The position numbers were made by a program, and so were the translations under genes. From NCBI RefSeq assembly GCF_019891395.1, contig NZ_CP078144.1, positions 198,113 through 262,112 of the forward strand: a stretch of DNA of 64,000 bases, in the 5' to 3' direction. Below the pieces are notes generated by a model that worked only from the letters and a program-made list of their open reading frames with translations, searched no databases and had not been told where the DNA came from. Positions 54,513 to 64,000 of this stretch are shown one piece after another (the first letter of the stretch is position 1; each line of letters opens with the position of its first letter). This DNA comes from Nitratireductor kimnyeongensis (GTDB lineage: Bacteria > Pseudomonadota > Alphaproteobacteria > Rhizobiales > Rhizobiaceae).

Positions 54513-55312
54513 ATCCGTTTCCTGATCTGGCCGCTGATCGCCTCACTCAGAAGAATGACGGCGACAATCACGATGGTGATGGCCAGTGCAAAATCGTAGT
54601 CGTAGCGGCCAAAGGCGTTGGCGAGGGTGGAGCCGATGCCACCGGCGCCGACAATACCCACCACGGCAGACGCGCGCAGATTGCTGTCGAGCTGATAGAT
54701 GCTCAGGCCGATCTGACGCGGCATGATCTGCGGGAAAACCGCGTAAATGAGCGTCGGGAAATAACCCGCCCCCACCGCGCGCATGGCCTCCACCTGGCCC
54801 CAGTCGATTTCCTCTATGCGCTCTGCCAGCATCTTGGCGACGAAGCCGATGGAGTAGACGATAAGGGTCAGCACACCGGCAAAGGGGCCAAAACCCACAG
54901 CCTTCACGAAGATGATTGCGACGATCACCGGGTGAAAGCTGCGCGCAACAATGATGAGCCCGCGGCCAAGGAGGAACACGGGACGTGGCGCAAGGTTCTT
55001 GGCCGCCATGAAGGCGATGGGAATGGACAGGAGCACGCCGCCGACCGTGGCAAGGATCGCGATCTTCAGGCTCTCCAGAAACCCGTCGATCAAAAGCCCG
55101 CTACGCTCGAAACTTGGCGGAAACGCGCCGCTGAAGATGCGTGCCGCGCGTGTCATGCCCTGAGAGATGCGCTCCCAGTCTATCGGCAGCATGACGAAGG
55201 CCCAGCCGATATAGATCACCACCGCCGTCAGCAACCCGTAGCGCAGCACGGGATTGGCAATCATTGGCGGCTTGCGCCAGGTATCGGGGAGGGAAGGGGT
55301 TTCGGCGCTCAT
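54506..55312 (-). CDS. phnE: Phosphonate-type ABC transporter permease (first PhnE)
   Basis: A 268-residue membrane protein with the conserved FLESLKIAILATVGGVLLSIPIAFMAAKNLAPRP segment, the EAA loop DWGQVEAMRAVGAGYFPTLIYAVFPQIMP and AVVGIVGAGGIGSTLANAFGRYDYDFALAI. It overlaps phnC by four bases upstream and the second phnE downstream. Together the two PhnE proteins form the channel for the PhnD ligand. Confidence 0.88.
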   Translation of the reverse strand: MSAETPSLPDTWRKPPMIANPVLRYGLLTAVVIYIGWAFVMLPIDWERISQGMTRAARIFSGAFPPSFERSGLLIDGFLESLKIAILATVGGVLLSIPIAFMAAKNLAPRPVFLLGRGLIIVARSFHPVIVAIIFVKAVGFGPFAGVLTLIVYSIGFVAKMLAERIEEIDWGQVEAMRAVGAGYFPTLIYAVFPQIMPRQIGLSIYQLDSNLRASAVVGIVGAGGIGSTLANAFGRYDYDFALAITIVIVAVILLSEAISGQIRKRIW

Positions 55313-56103
55313 GCCTTCTGGGCCCTCAGCGGCGTGACATTGTCTGTTTCGCCGCGCTCTTCAGCGGGCACGCCGGCATAGATCTCGTCCATTGCGTCCT
55401 TGTCGAGCGCATCCGGTTCCGCATCGAAGATGATGCGGCCATAGCGCATGCCGACAATGCGGTCGGTGTATTGCTTGGCCTCGGCCACATTGTGGATGTT
55501 GATGAGCACCGGCAGCGAAAATTCGCGTGAGAGCGCGCGCAGCAACTCCATGATCTGCTCGGAGGTTTTCGGGTCGAGCGAAGCGGTGGGCTCGTCGGCG
55601 AGCAGGATTTCCGGTTCCTGCATCAGCGCGCGCACCACGCCGACGCGCTGGCGCTCACCGCCAGAGAGCTCGTCCGCACGCTTGTTGGCATAGTGGGCGA
55701 TGCCCACGCGTTCCATCAGCTCATAGGCGCGGCGAATATCCTCTTTCGGATAGCGTCGCATGGCCGCTCGCCACAGCGGCAGATAGCCGAGACGGCCTGA
55801 TTGCACGTTCTCCATGACCGTCAGCCGGTCCACCAGATTGAAGCCCTGAAAGATCATGCCGATGCGCCGGCGGGCTGCGCGCAGCTTCGCGCCCTTCAGA
55901 TCGGTTAGCGTCAGGCCGTTCAGCTCTATCGTGCCTGAGCTCGGTTCCACAAGCCGGTTGATGCAACGCAAAAGCGTACTCTTGCCCGCGCCGGAAGCGC
56001 CAATGATGGACACCACGCTGTCGCCGGGTACTTCGAGATCCAAACCTTTCAGCACCGGCGCGCCATTGCCATAGCGCTTCACCAGCTGCGAAATCTTCAG
56101 CAT
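55309..56103 (-). CDS. phnC: Phosphonate-type ABC transporter ATP-binding protein
   Basis: A 264-residue ATPase with Walker A GASGAGKST, signature LSGGERQRVGVVRAL and Walker B ILLADEPTASLD, all typical for PhnC. The MIFQGFNLVDRLTVMENVQSGRLGYLPLWRA segment is characteristic of the subfamily. It starts at the ATG at 56103 with CGGAG upstream and follows the phnD gene and its hairpin. Confidence 0.9.
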   Translation of the reverse strand: MLKISQLVKRYGNGAPVLKGLDLEVPGDSVVSIIGASGAGKSTLLRCINRLVEPSSGTIELNGLTLTDLKGAKLRAARRRIGMIFQGFNLVDRLTVMENVQSGRLGYLPLWRAAMRRYPKEDIRRAYELMERVGIAHYANKRADELSGGERQRVGVVRALMQEPEILLADEPTASLDPKTSEQIMELLRALSREFSLPVLINIHNVAEAKQYTDRIVGMRYGRIIFDAEPDALDKDAMDEIYAGVPAEERGETDNVTPLRAQKA

Positions 56104-56144
56104 GCATCAACTCCGAAAAAAGTGAGTGATCGATCAGAAAAATC

Positions 56145-56176
56145 GGGCGCGAGACCAAACCCCGCGTCTCGCGCCC
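56145..56176 (-). terminator. Perfect 11-bp hairpin between phnD and phnC
   Basis: GGGCGCGAGAC at 56145-56155 pairs with GTCTCGCGCCC at 56166-56176. It lies ten bases after the phnD stop codon (minus strand) and 42 bases before phnC. Like the hairpin after the ugpB-like gene, it has no strong T-run, and it may stabilise the phnD message or cause partial termination. Confidence 0.65.
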
Positions 56177-56185
56177 GCAGGAGGA

Positions 56186-57187
56186 TCACTCTTTCGCGAG
56201 ACCCTGCGGCGTGTATTCCACGCCATTTGCCTTCTGGATCTCGCGGATCACGGCCCAGTCCTTCTGGTAGGTGACTGGCACGAATTTGCTGACGCCTGAG
56301 AACTCCTCGCCGAGTGCCGTTCCGGCGAAGTCGAACGAGAAGAAGGCTTCCTTGATCTTTTCCACCAGCGCCGGATCGAGATCATGCGCATAAGTGTAGG
56401 AGGTGGTCGGGAACGGGTCGGATTCCCAGACGATCTTCACCTCTTCCGGATCGTAGAGATCACGCTCCGCCATGCGGTCAACCACTTCGGATGCTACTGG
56501 CGCGGCGTCATAGTCGCCGGCCACAACGCCCAGCATGGACTGGTCGTGCGAGCCGGAATAGACCACTTCATAATCCTGCTCGGGCACAACGCCCAGGCCG
56601 GGGAAGAGCGCCCTCGGCGCGAGATTGCCCGAATTGGAGGTCGGCGAGGTGTGAGCGATGCGCTTGCCCTTCAGGTCCGCCATCTCGTTGATGCCGGAAT
56701 CCTTGCGGGTGTAGACCTGCAGCTTGTAGCCGAAACGACCGTCTTCCGATCCCATGATGGCAAAAGGCACCGCGCCGGCAAGATTGACGGCAAAGGGCGT
56801 CGGACCCGTCGAGAAACCGGCGATGTGCAGGCGCCCGCTGCGCATGGCCTCCACCTCGGCGGAGTTCGACTGCACGGCGAAGAACTGCACGTCCTTGCCA
56901 GTCACCTCTTCCAGATGCTCGATGAAGGGCTCCCAGATATCCTCATAGATCGCCGGGTCTTCCACCGGCGTGTAGGCGAAAACCAGCGTGTCCGGGTTGG
57001 AAAGCTTTGACGGATCGCTCGGCGTGTCCGCCACCAGGTCTTCGTTGGCGTCGCAATACATGACGTCGAGCTGGCCGCGATTGGCGCAGTCCTGCGCCTG
57101 CGCAGCGGTGCCAGCCAGGATTGCGGAAAGGCCGAAAAGTGCCACTGCGGCGCTGCCGGCAAGTCGGGTATCGGTCACGAAAGACAT
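56186..57187 (-). CDS. phnD: Phosphonate-type ABC transporter substrate-binding protein
   Basis: A 333-residue exported protein starting at the ATG at 57187 after GGAGGAG; an in-frame ATG further upstream at 57340 has no such site. The signal peptide ends near TAAQAQD. Family features include VFAYTPVEDPAIYEDIWEPFIEHLEEVTGKDVQFF, the anion-binding HTSPTSNSGNLAPRALF loop, and YDAAPVASEVVDRM. PhnD/PtxB-type proteins bind phosphonates, phosphite, phosphate or related anions. The linked HAD phosphatase suggests a phosphorylated compound. Confidence 0.87.
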   Translation of the reverse strand: MSFVTDTRLAGSAAVALFGLSAILAGTAAQAQDCANRGQLDVMYCDANEDLVADTPSDPSKLSNPDTLVFAYTPVEDPAIYEDIWEPFIEHLEEVTGKDVQFFAVQSNSAEVEAMRSGRLHIAGFSTGPTPFAVNLAGAVPFAIMGSEDGRFGYKLQVYTRKDSGINEMADLKGKRIAHTSPTSNSGNLAPRALFPGLGVVPEQDYEVVYSGSHDQSMLGVVAGDYDAAPVASEVVDRMAERDLYDPEEVKIVWESDPFPTTSYTYAHDLDPALVEKIKEAFFSFDFAGTALGEEFSGVSKFVPVTYQKDWAVIREIQKANGVEYTPQGLAKE

Positions 57188-57298
57188 TGTTTTCTCCTCC
57201 TGCGCGGGCTTGCACCCGCTTCTCCCAAGCAGGGTGCGCTCCACCGCACCCATTTGCCCGAACCGTATCGAATTTCTGTGGTAGTTTGCAATATTCAA

Positions 57299-57315
57299 TT
57301 CCAAATTATTTGGAA
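57299..57315. promoter_or_regulatory. 17-base perfect palindrome in the phnD/HAD divergent region (operator candidate)
   Basis: TTCCAAATTATTTGGAA is perfectly symmetric around its central base. It lies in the 195-base AT-rich region between the divergently transcribed phnD and HAD-deoR genes, about 110 bases before phnD and about 68 before the HAD start. The cotranscribed DeoR regulator is the most likely protein to bind it. Confidence 0.55.
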
Positions 57316-57382
57316 AACCCTCGAAAAATCTCCAAAACACCGCTAAAAGCGTGGCAGAACACTCATACTGGGGAGGTGTCCG

Positions 57383-58228
57383 GTGGTGGATAGCGCGGTA
57401 AAGCGGGTGGCGACCAATGCGTGGGAGCCGGAGGAGTTTTCGGGTATCGGCACCGATGTTCTCGCGGGGATTGACTTTGTGCTCACCGATATCGACGACA
57501 CGCTGACCACCTCTGGTCGACTGCCAGCTCTCGCCTACGAGGCGCTGGAACGCCTGCAGAAAGCAGGCATCTCAGTCATCCCGGTCACGGGCCGTCCTGC
57601 CGGGTGGTGCGACATGATTGCAAGGTTATGGCCCGTCGATGCCGTGGTGGGCGAAAACGGGGCGTTCTACTTCGCGTGTTCTCTGCAGAGCGGCATGATC
57701 CGGGAGTTCGCCCAATCATCCGAGAAGCGTTGTGAAGGACGCCAACGTCTGGACCGATTGGCCGAAACCATTCTTGCATCTGTCCCCGGTGCGCGGCTCT
57801 CCGCCGACCAGAAATTCCGCGAGGCCGATCTCGCCATCGATTTCGCCGAAGATGGCCCGCGACTGAGCGATAAGGACATTGCCCGCATCGTCACCTGCTT
57901 CGAGGAAGCCGGCGCTGTCGCAAAAGTGTCATCCATCCATGTCAATGGATGGTTCGGCCATTATGACAAGCTGGCCATGACCCGTTGCCTGTTTTCCAGG
58001 CACTATGGGCTCGACCTCGATACAGCGGACCGCAATGTGATCTTCGTGGGCGATTCCCCCAATGATGCGCCCATGTTCGGCTTTTTTCAAAACAGTGTTG
58101 GCGTGGCCAATTTTGCCGATTTTCTGGATGCCGAAGTGACTCCGCCCAAGTGGATTACACGACAGGCGGGCGGTGCGGGATTTGCGGAGGTTGCCGATGC
58201 CATTCTTCGTGCCAGAGGCGACCAATGA
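57383..58228 (+). CDS. HAD-superfamily phosphatase (HAD-IIB, phosphosugar type)
   Basis: A 281-residue phosphatase with motif I DIDDTLTTSG, motif II VTGRP, the VVGENGAFYF cap region, and motif III/IV VGDSPNDAPMF. The cap insertion between motifs II and III places it in HAD class IIB, with mannosyl-3-phosphoglycerate phosphatase-like and Cof-like members. It starts at one of two adjacent GTG codons (57383 or 57386) after GGGGAGG. It overlaps the deoR gene by four bases and is divergent from phnDCEE. A role in dephosphorylating the imported ligand is inferred. Confidence 0.85.
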   Translation: MVDSAVKRVATNAWEPEEFSGIGTDVLAGIDFVLTDIDDTLTTSGRLPALAYEALERLQKAGISVIPVTGRPAGWCDMIARLWPVDAVVGENGAFYFACSLQSGMIREFAQSSEKRCEGRQRLDRLAETILASVPGARLSADQKFREADLAIDFAEDGPRLSDKDIARIVTCFEEAGAVAKVSSIHVNGWFGHYDKLAMTRCLFSRHYGLDLDTADRNVIFVGDSPNDAPMFGFFQNSVGVANFADFLDAEVTPPKWITRQAGGAGFAEVADAILRARGDQ

Positions 58229-58995
58229 CGCGACTTCGAAAAAAAGCGCGCCGCGAGCAGATCATTCTCGAACTGCAGCATCATCCTCATGTGCGCACAT
58301 CGGAACTGGCCGCGCGGTTCGGCGTCTCAACGGAAACCGTTCGCCGCGATGTCGAGGCGCTTAGCCAGGAAGGGCTGATCCGTCGCGCCTATGGTGGGGC
58401 GTCCGCTGCACCCATGGGCGCACAGCCGCCCTTCGGCGAGCGTGATCAGGCGCGCATCGAAGAGCGCGTGCAGATCGCCGCGCGTGCGGCAGCCCTTGTG
58501 CGCCCCGGCGAAGTCCTGATGATCGATGCCGGCTCCACCACGCATCAGTTCGCGCTGAATCTGGCGTCGATGGCACGCGACCTGACCGTTCTTACAAACA
58601 GCGTTGCCGTGGCCTCGGCGCTCGCACAAAACGAAACGATCCAGGTGGTCATCTGTCCCGGTGATTTCATGGCGCGCGAGGTCGGAATCTACGGTGCGGA
58701 AACCATCGATTTCATCGCTCGTCACAATGCCAATCGCGCCTTCATCGGCGCGAGCGGTCTCACGGCAAATGGCATAACCGAAGCAAATCGCCTCGCTGTC
58801 GGCGTCAAGCGCGCGATGATCCGCCAGTCCCACGAGAGCTATCTTCTGGTCGACCACTCGAAGTTCGACGTCAATCTCGTCGCGACAGTCGAACCGCTTG
58901 CCGCGCTCACGGCGATCATCACCAATGAGCAGCCCTCGGGCGGGCTTGCAAAGGCCCTGATCGATGCTCATGTTGACATCCATCTTGCCGGCTAA
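58225..58995 (+). CDS. DeoR-family transcriptional repressor (GlpR-like)
   Basis: A 256-residue regulator. The winged helix is REQIILELQHHPHVRTSELAARFGVSTETVRRDVEALSQEGLIRRAYGG; the ligand domain shows DAGSTTHQFALNL, TNSVAVASALAQ and the FIGASGLTANGITEAN stretch. DeoR/GlpR proteins respond to phosphorylated sugars or glycerol-3-phosphate. The ATG overlaps the HAD stop (ATGA). It likely controls both its own operon and the divergent phnDCEE through the palindrome at 57299. Confidence 0.88.
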   Translation: MTRLRKKARREQIILELQHHPHVRTSELAARFGVSTETVRRDVEALSQEGLIRRAYGGASAAPMGAQPPFGERDQARIEERVQIAARAAALVRPGEVLMIDAGSTTHQFALNLASMARDLTVLTNSVAVASALAQNETIQVVICPGDFMAREVGIYGAETIDFIARHNANRAFIGASGLTANGITEANRLAVGVKRAMIRQSHESYLLVDHSKFDVNLVATVEPLAALTAIITNEQPSGGLAKALIDAHVDIHLAG

Positions 58996-59099
58996 TGTGC
59001 GACAATCTTCCGTCTGGCGAGGATGCATCTGCGGACGGTCTGGTGCATAGTGCCGTCCAGGGTCAGAGCCCGACTTCTGATGAACCGGAGACTTGAAGC

Positions 59100-60524
59100 A
59101 TGTCGAAAGCGGATATCGGCCTGATCGGCCTTGGCGTAATGGGGGCAAACCTTGCTCTGAACATCGCGGAGAAAGGCCACACTATTGCCGTCAACAACCG
59201 CTCGACGCCGAAAATCGACGCTTTCGTCGAGGCAGCGCAGGCCGAGGGCTTTGGCGAGCGCGTTGTGCCCGAGGCCGATCTTGCGACGTTCGTTCAATCG
59301 GTGAAGAAGCCGCGTTCCATCATCATCATGGTCAAGGCCGGCAAGCCGGTTGACGACATGATCGAGCAGCTTTTGCCTCTGCTTGATGAGGGCGACGCGA
59401 TTCTCGAATGCGGCAACTCGCTCTTCAGCGACACACAGCGCCACTTTGACTACCTAAAGCCAAAGGGTATCGGCTATCTCGGCGTCGGCGTTTCCGGTGG
59501 CGCGGAAGGCGCGCGGCATGGCCCTTCGATCATGGTGGGCGGCTCAAAGGCGCAATGGCATGATGCCGAACCCGTACTCACCTCCATCGCCGCAAGGTTC
59601 AAGGGCGAGCCTTGCGTGGCCTGGCTGGGTGAGGGCGGCGCCGGCCATTTCGTCAAGACGATCCACAACGGCATCGAATATGGCGACATGCAGATGATCG
59701 CCGAGGTCTATGGCGTGATGCGCGACGGGCTGGGCATGGATGCTGCCGCCTGCGCCGAAGTCTTCAAGCGCTGGAATGAGGGCCCGCTTAACTCCTATCT
59801 GATCGAGATCACGGGCCATGTGCTGGAAGCCATGGACGGGGAGAGTGGTAGGCCGCTCGTTGAAATGATCCTCGACAGGGCAGGGCAGAAGGGCACCGGT
59901 GTCTGGTCGGCCATCGCCGCGCAACAGCTCGGCGTTCCGGCCACGGCCATCGAGGGTGCGGTCGCTGCCCGTTCCATCTCCTCGCGCAAGCAGGAGCGCA
60001 TTGCCGCAGAAGCGCTTTATGGCAAGCGCCGGGGCAAGGTGGACATCACGATCGACGATTTGGAGCAGGCATTGCTGGCCGGTAAGATCGTTTCCTACAC
60101 GCAGGGATTCTCGGTCATCGCCAGCGCATCTGAAGAGCAGGGCTGGGGGCTCGAACTTGCCACGATTGCAAAGATCTGGCGTGCCGGCTGCATCATCCGC
60201 TCCCGCTTCCTCGACCAGATGGCAAGCGCCTTTGCCGGCGACGCGGCGACCAATCTCCTGATGGTTCCGGATTTCGCCACCCTGATGAAAGAGGCCAGTC
60301 CCGCGCTGCGCCGCGTGGTTTCAGCCGGCGCGCTTGGCGAGCTGCCACTGATCTGCCTCTCGTCATCGCTTGCCTATTTCGACAGCTACCGGCAGGCGCG
60401 TGGTACCGCCAACCTCATTCAGGGCCAGCGTGATTTCTTCGGCTCGCACGGTTTCGAGATCGAAGGGCGTGGCACTGACCTTCACGGGGAGTGGCCCTCT
60501 CTGATTGAACAGGCTGCCGAATAA
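59100..60524 (+). CDS. gnd: 6-phosphogluconate dehydrogenase, decarboxylating
   Basis: A 474-residue oxidoreductase of the pentose phosphate pathway, converting 6-phosphogluconate to ribulose-5-phosphate with NADP+. The N-terminal Rossmann motif is IGLIGLGVMGANLALNIAEKG with NNRS at the cofactor-selecting turn. Catalytic segments are GVGVSGGAEGARHGPSIMVGG, HFVKTIHNGIEYGDMQ with the catalytic Lys and the Glu, and RAGCIIRSRFLD. Length is normal for the long Gnd type. Its 3' neighbour is convergent. Confidence 0.92.
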   Translation: MSKADIGLIGLGVMGANLALNIAEKGHTIAVNNRSTPKIDAFVEAAQAEGFGERVVPEADLATFVQSVKKPRSIIIMVKAGKPVDDMIEQLLPLLDEGDAILECGNSLFSDTQRHFDYLKPKGIGYLGVGVSGGAEGARHGPSIMVGGSKAQWHDAEPVLTSIAARFKGEPCVAWLGEGGAGHFVKTIHNGIEYGDMQMIAEVYGVMRDGLGMDAAACAEVFKRWNEGPLNSYLIEITGHVLEAMDGESGRPLVEMILDRAGQKGTGVWSAIAAQQLGVPATAIEGAVAARSISSRKQERIAAEALYGKRRGKVDITIDDLEQALLAGKIVSYTQGFSVIASASEEQGWGLELATIAKIWRAGCIIRSRFLDQMASAFAGDAATNLLMVPDFATLMKEASPALRRVVSAGALGELPLICLSSSLAYFDSYRQARGTANLIQGQRDFFGSHGFEIEGRGTDLHGEWPSLIEQAAE

Positions 60525-60530
60525 GGAAAA

Positions 60531-60557
60531 GGCCCGGACGGCATCGCCATCCAGGCC
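60531..60557. terminator. Interrupted hairpin between gnd and the peroxiredoxin gene
   Basis: GGCC, GGA and GGC blocks at 60531-60542 pair with GCC, TCC and GGCC at 60546-60557 with two single mismatches, giving a compact stem with a three-base loop. A GAAAA stretch precedes it. It sits between two convergent genes and can end either transcript. Confidence 0.45.
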
Positions 60558-60581
60558 CCTGATTTGAGTGTTTCAGAAGGA

Positions 60582-61124
60582 TCAGGCGGCCTGCGCCTCG
60601 CCCTTCTTCAGAGCTTCCAGGACGTTTTGCGGCGAGGACACGCCATAAGGATCGGTGTCGCAATTGTCGGAGAAGCCTTCCTCCTCGAACCACATTTCGA
60701 TCCGTCCATCATTGACCACGGCCGCATAACGCCAGGAGCGCATGCCGAAGCCGAGATTGTCTTTGGCGACGAGCATGCCCATCTTGCGGGTGAACTCGCC
60801 CGATCCATCGGGAATGAGCTTGACGTTCTTCAGCCCCTGCGCCTTGCCCCAGGCGTTCATCACGAAAGCGTCGTTGACGGAGATGCAGTAAATTTCGTCA
60901 ATGCCCTCGGCCTGAAACTCGGAGAAGAGTTTCTCGAAGTCGGGGAGTTGGTAGGTCGAGCAGGTGGGGGTGAAGGCGCCCGGCAGGGAGAACAGGACAA
61001 CACGTTTGCCGCCGAAAAAATCGGCAGTGGTCTTCGCTTCCCAGCGGAACGGGTTTGGACCTTCGATCGACTCGTCGCGAACGCGCGTGCGGAAGGTGAC
61101 GTTGGGAACTTTTCTTACGGTCAT
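60582..61124 (-). CDS. Peroxiredoxin, Prx5/AhpE-like (1-/2-Cys)
   Basis: A 180-residue thiol peroxidase started at the ATG at 61124 after AAAGGA. The peroxidatic Cys is in GAFTPTCSTYQLP, followed by the ISVNDAFVMNAWG stretch and the GMRSWRYAAVV segment typical of the type II (Prx5) family. A second cysteine in SDNCDTDPYG near the C-terminus may be the resolving Cys. It would reduce hydrogen peroxide and organic peroxides with glutathione or glutaredoxin. The reading continues upstream without a good start. Confidence 0.88.
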   Translation of the reverse strand: MTVRKVPNVTFRTRVRDESIEGPNPFRWEAKTTADFFGGKRVVLFSLPGAFTPTCSTYQLPDFEKLFSEFQAEGIDEIYCISVNDAFVMNAWGKAQGLKNVKLIPDGSGEFTRKMGMLVAKDNLGFGMRSWRYAAVVNDGRIEMWFEEEGFSDNCDTDPYGVSSPQNVLEALKKGEAQAA

Positions 61125-61296
61125 GGCTAGTCCTTTGGCAAATACATCGCCACCCCGGTCAACGGTCGGGTGGCTACGATCCTGAAATTTTGGACTCCGG
61201 CTGCCGGAGGGTGCGCCGGAAAAGACAGCTCGGAATAGAACATGTTGCAGGCGCGAAGTGAAGACCTTGCGCTGCGGCAATCCGCAGCATTTTTCC

Positions 61297-61905
61297 TCAG
61301 CCGCGTGAAAGCACCATGGTCCCGCCGGATGCGATCAATACCGCACCCACAAGGCGGTTGAGATGCACAAAGATGCGCTCGGATTTGAGCATCGTCCCAA
61401 GCAGAACGCCGCCGACCACGTAAAGCGCGACCGCGGCCACTTCAAGGGCTAGAAAGACACCGCCCATCGCCGCAAGCTGGCTCCATGCGGGCTGCGATGC
61501 ATCAATGAATTGCGGGAAGAAGGCCGTGAAAACGGCGATTGCCTTCGGATTGCTGATGGCGATCACGAAATCACGGCGCATCAAGGTCCCGATGGCGGAA
61601 TCGAGCGAGCGGGCAGCTGCCAGCTCCCGCGCCTTGCGCCAGAACTGGATGCCCACATAGATGAGATAGGCTGCGCCCAGCATTTTGACGATGATGAAGG
61701 CCGTGGCCGAGGCCGCCAGCACCGCGCCGAGGCCCACAATCGTGACCCCGATCAACAGCATGAAAGCCGGCATGCGGCCCAGCCCGCCCAGAAGGGCAGG
61801 CACGAGGCCCAGCCGCGCGGCATTGGAAAAGGCCAGCATGTTGTTGGGCCCCGGCGCGCAGTTCAGAGCGAAACAGGCCGGTATGAAGATCGACCAGGCG
61901 ATCAT
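61297..61905 (-). CDS. LysE/RhtB-family amino acid exporter
   Basis: A 202-residue inner-membrane protein with five to six hydrophobic segments. The N-terminus FIPACFALNCAPGPNNMLAFSNAARLG carries the PGPNN motif of the family, followed by the AAYLIYVGIQFWR and ISNPKAIAVFTAFFPQF stretches. Such proteins export amino acids or homoserine lactone-like compounds. It stands alone between the peroxiredoxin gene and trpA. Confidence 0.87.
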   Translation of the reverse strand: MIAWSIFIPACFALNCAPGPNNMLAFSNAARLGLVPALLGGLGRMPAFMLLIGVTIVGLGAVLAASATAFIIVKMLGAAYLIYVGIQFWRKARELAAARSLDSAIGTLMRRDFVIAISNPKAIAVFTAFFPQFIDASQPAWSQLAAMGGVFLALEVAAVALYVVGGVLLGTMLKSERIFVHLNRLVGAVLIASGGTMVLSRG

Positions 61906-61985
61906 GGTGTTCTCCTTGGCGGGATGCTTGCCGCGATCCTATGTTCACCGCGCATTGCCGCCAAGGCGTCAGATCGACAAAACCG

Positions 61986-62816
61986 TTAAGCCATCTGGCG
62001 AGAGCGCACCCCGTCTGCGAGCCCCTTCACAAGGGTTGCCACGGCCTCGGCGGGGTCTTCGATCCGCTTGCCGTTGTCGTCGTAGCACTGTGCGATGGCC
62101 GCCACGATGGCGCTGCCGACCACCACACCGTCCGCCGCTTCGCCGATCGCCTTTGCTTGCCGCGCCGTCTTCACCCCGAAGCCCACGCAGATCGGCAGAT
62201 CCGTGTGTTCCTTGATCCGCGCAACCGCTTCGGACACATTGTTCGTGTCCGGCAGCGCCGATCCCGTCACACCCGTCATCGACACGTAATAGACAAAGCC
62301 CGACGTGTTCTCCAGAACCTTTGGGAGACGTTCTTCATCCGTCGTCGGCGTGGCCAGACGAATGAAGTTCAGCCCCGCCTTGATCGCCGGAACGCAAAGC
62401 TCCTGATCCATCTCCGGCGGCAGATCGACGATGATCAGCCCGTCAATGCCGGCGGCCTTCGCGTCAGTGAGAAAGCGCTCCACGCCATAGATGTAGATCG
62501 GGTTGTAATAACCCATCATCACGATGGGCGTGTCGTCGTCATCCCGGCGAAAGTCACGCGCCATCTGGAGCGTCTTTGAAAGCGTCTGCCCGCCCTTGAG
62601 CGCGCGCAGGCCGGCGGCCTGGATGGCCGGGCCATCAGCCATGGGGTCGGAGAAGGGCATGCCCAGTTCGATCACGTCGCTGCCCGCCGCAGGCAGCGCC
62701 TTCATGATCGAGAGCGAGGTCTCATAGTCCGGATCCCCGCCCATGAAATAGGTCACGAGTGCCGGGCGGTTTTCTTCCTTCAGCCGCGCGAAGCGGCGGT
62801 CAATGCGGGTGGTCAT
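61986..62816 (-). CDS. trpA: Tryptophan synthase alpha chain
   Basis: A 276-residue subunit that splits indole-3-glycerol phosphate into indole and glyceraldehyde-3-phosphate. Key segments are the [17 protein letters not shown] region with the catalytic Glu and Asp, [11 protein letters not shown], and the phosphate-binding [27 protein letters not shown]. The ATG at 62816 follows AGAGAG; an in-frame start further upstream at 62864 would overlap trpB. The gap to trpB is 44 bases. Confidence 0.92.
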   Translation of the reverse strand: MTTRIDRRFARLKEENRPALVTYFMGGDPDYETSLSIMKALPAAGSDVIELGMPFSDPMADGPAIQAAGLRALKGGQTLSKTLQMARDFRRDDDDTPIVMMGYYNPIYIYGVERFLTDAKAAGIDGLIIVDLPPEMDQELCVPAIKAGLNFIRLATPTTDEERLPKVLENTSGFVYYVSMTGVTGSALPDTNNVSEAVARIKEHTDLPICVGFGVKTARQAKAIGEAADGVVVGSAIVAAIAQCYDDNGKRIEDPAEAVATLVKGLADGVRSRQMA

Positions 62817-62860
62817 GCGGATACTCTCTTCAACAAGGGGCTTCAGTCGGGCGATGTGGC

Positions 62861-64000
<1,140 letters not shown>

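Noticed and set aside
61125..61280. A longer peroxiredoxin with about 52 extra N-terminal residues
   Set aside because: The extension has no signal peptide or family similarity, while the ATG at 61124 has a proper ribosome site and gives the usual family length.

Overview
The window is chromosomal DNA from a GC-rich alphaproteobacterium, most likely of the order Rhizobiales (Phyllobacteriaceae or Rhizobiaceae-like). The evidence is the density of ABC and TRAP transporters, a UgpBAEC-type system, a sulfite dehydrogenase beside an ECF sigma/anti-sigma pair as in Sinorhizobium, and a trpB-trpA pair of the usual type. Family calls come from reading translations and motifs; no database search was run. 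No rRNA, tRNA, CRISPR array, insertion sequence or integrase was seen.

Layout. 1-3552: sugar-acid catabolism (GntR regulator cut by the window edge, DenD-like dehydrogenase, IlvD/Edd dehydratase). 3902-7323: a GGDEF/EAL protein with a decayed GGDEF motif and a HerA-like ATPase. 7546-11015: a Tat-exported sulfite dehydrogenase with a diheme cytochrome c, convergent with an anti-sigma/ECF sigma pair. 11247-14614: deoC and a double-domain ALDH16-type aldehyde dehydrogenase. 14827-19759: a five-gene peptide-type ABC importer. 19782-26002: a UgpBAEC-like importer flanked by two phosphoesterases, with a candidate Pho box. 26102-34370: an XRE regulator divergent from a TRAP transporter, pyrK, pyrD (class 1B), an M20 amidohydrolase, pyrE and a small unknown gene, proposed here as an orotate/dihydroorotate uptake and use operon. 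34516-37658: a second, TakPQM-like TRAP transporter. 37743-40766: copper handling and oxidase assembly (DUF2946-like, PCuAC, SCO, PepSY membrane protein). 41244-48143: a SorC regulator divergent from an ABC importer, an MBL-fold hydrolase and SurE. 48159-53624: an unusual segment with a 994-residue toxin/effector-like protein, a Na/Pi cotransporter and a glycine-zipper small protein, with AT-rich upstream regions. 53709-58995: phnDCEE divergent from a HAD phosphatase and a DeoR regulator. 59100-64000: gnd, a peroxiredoxin, a LysE exporter, trpA and the 3' part of trpB.

Two themes run through the window. The first is acquisition of organic and inorganic phosphate: ugp with two phosphoesterases, ABC-MBL-SurE, Na/Pi, and phn-HAD. 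The second is scavenging of organic acids, pyrimidine precursors and deoxynucleosides. The strongest novelty candidate is the 994-residue protein. Its N-terminal part resembles DUF6543 (dermonecrotic-toxin-type) proteins, and its C-terminal part aligns by eye with the pertussis-toxin S1 type of ADP-ribosyltransferase (Arg687, Ser-Ala-Ser 723-725, Asp-x-Glu 767-769). The two parts flank a Gly-Glu tract encoded by a hexanucleotide repeat.
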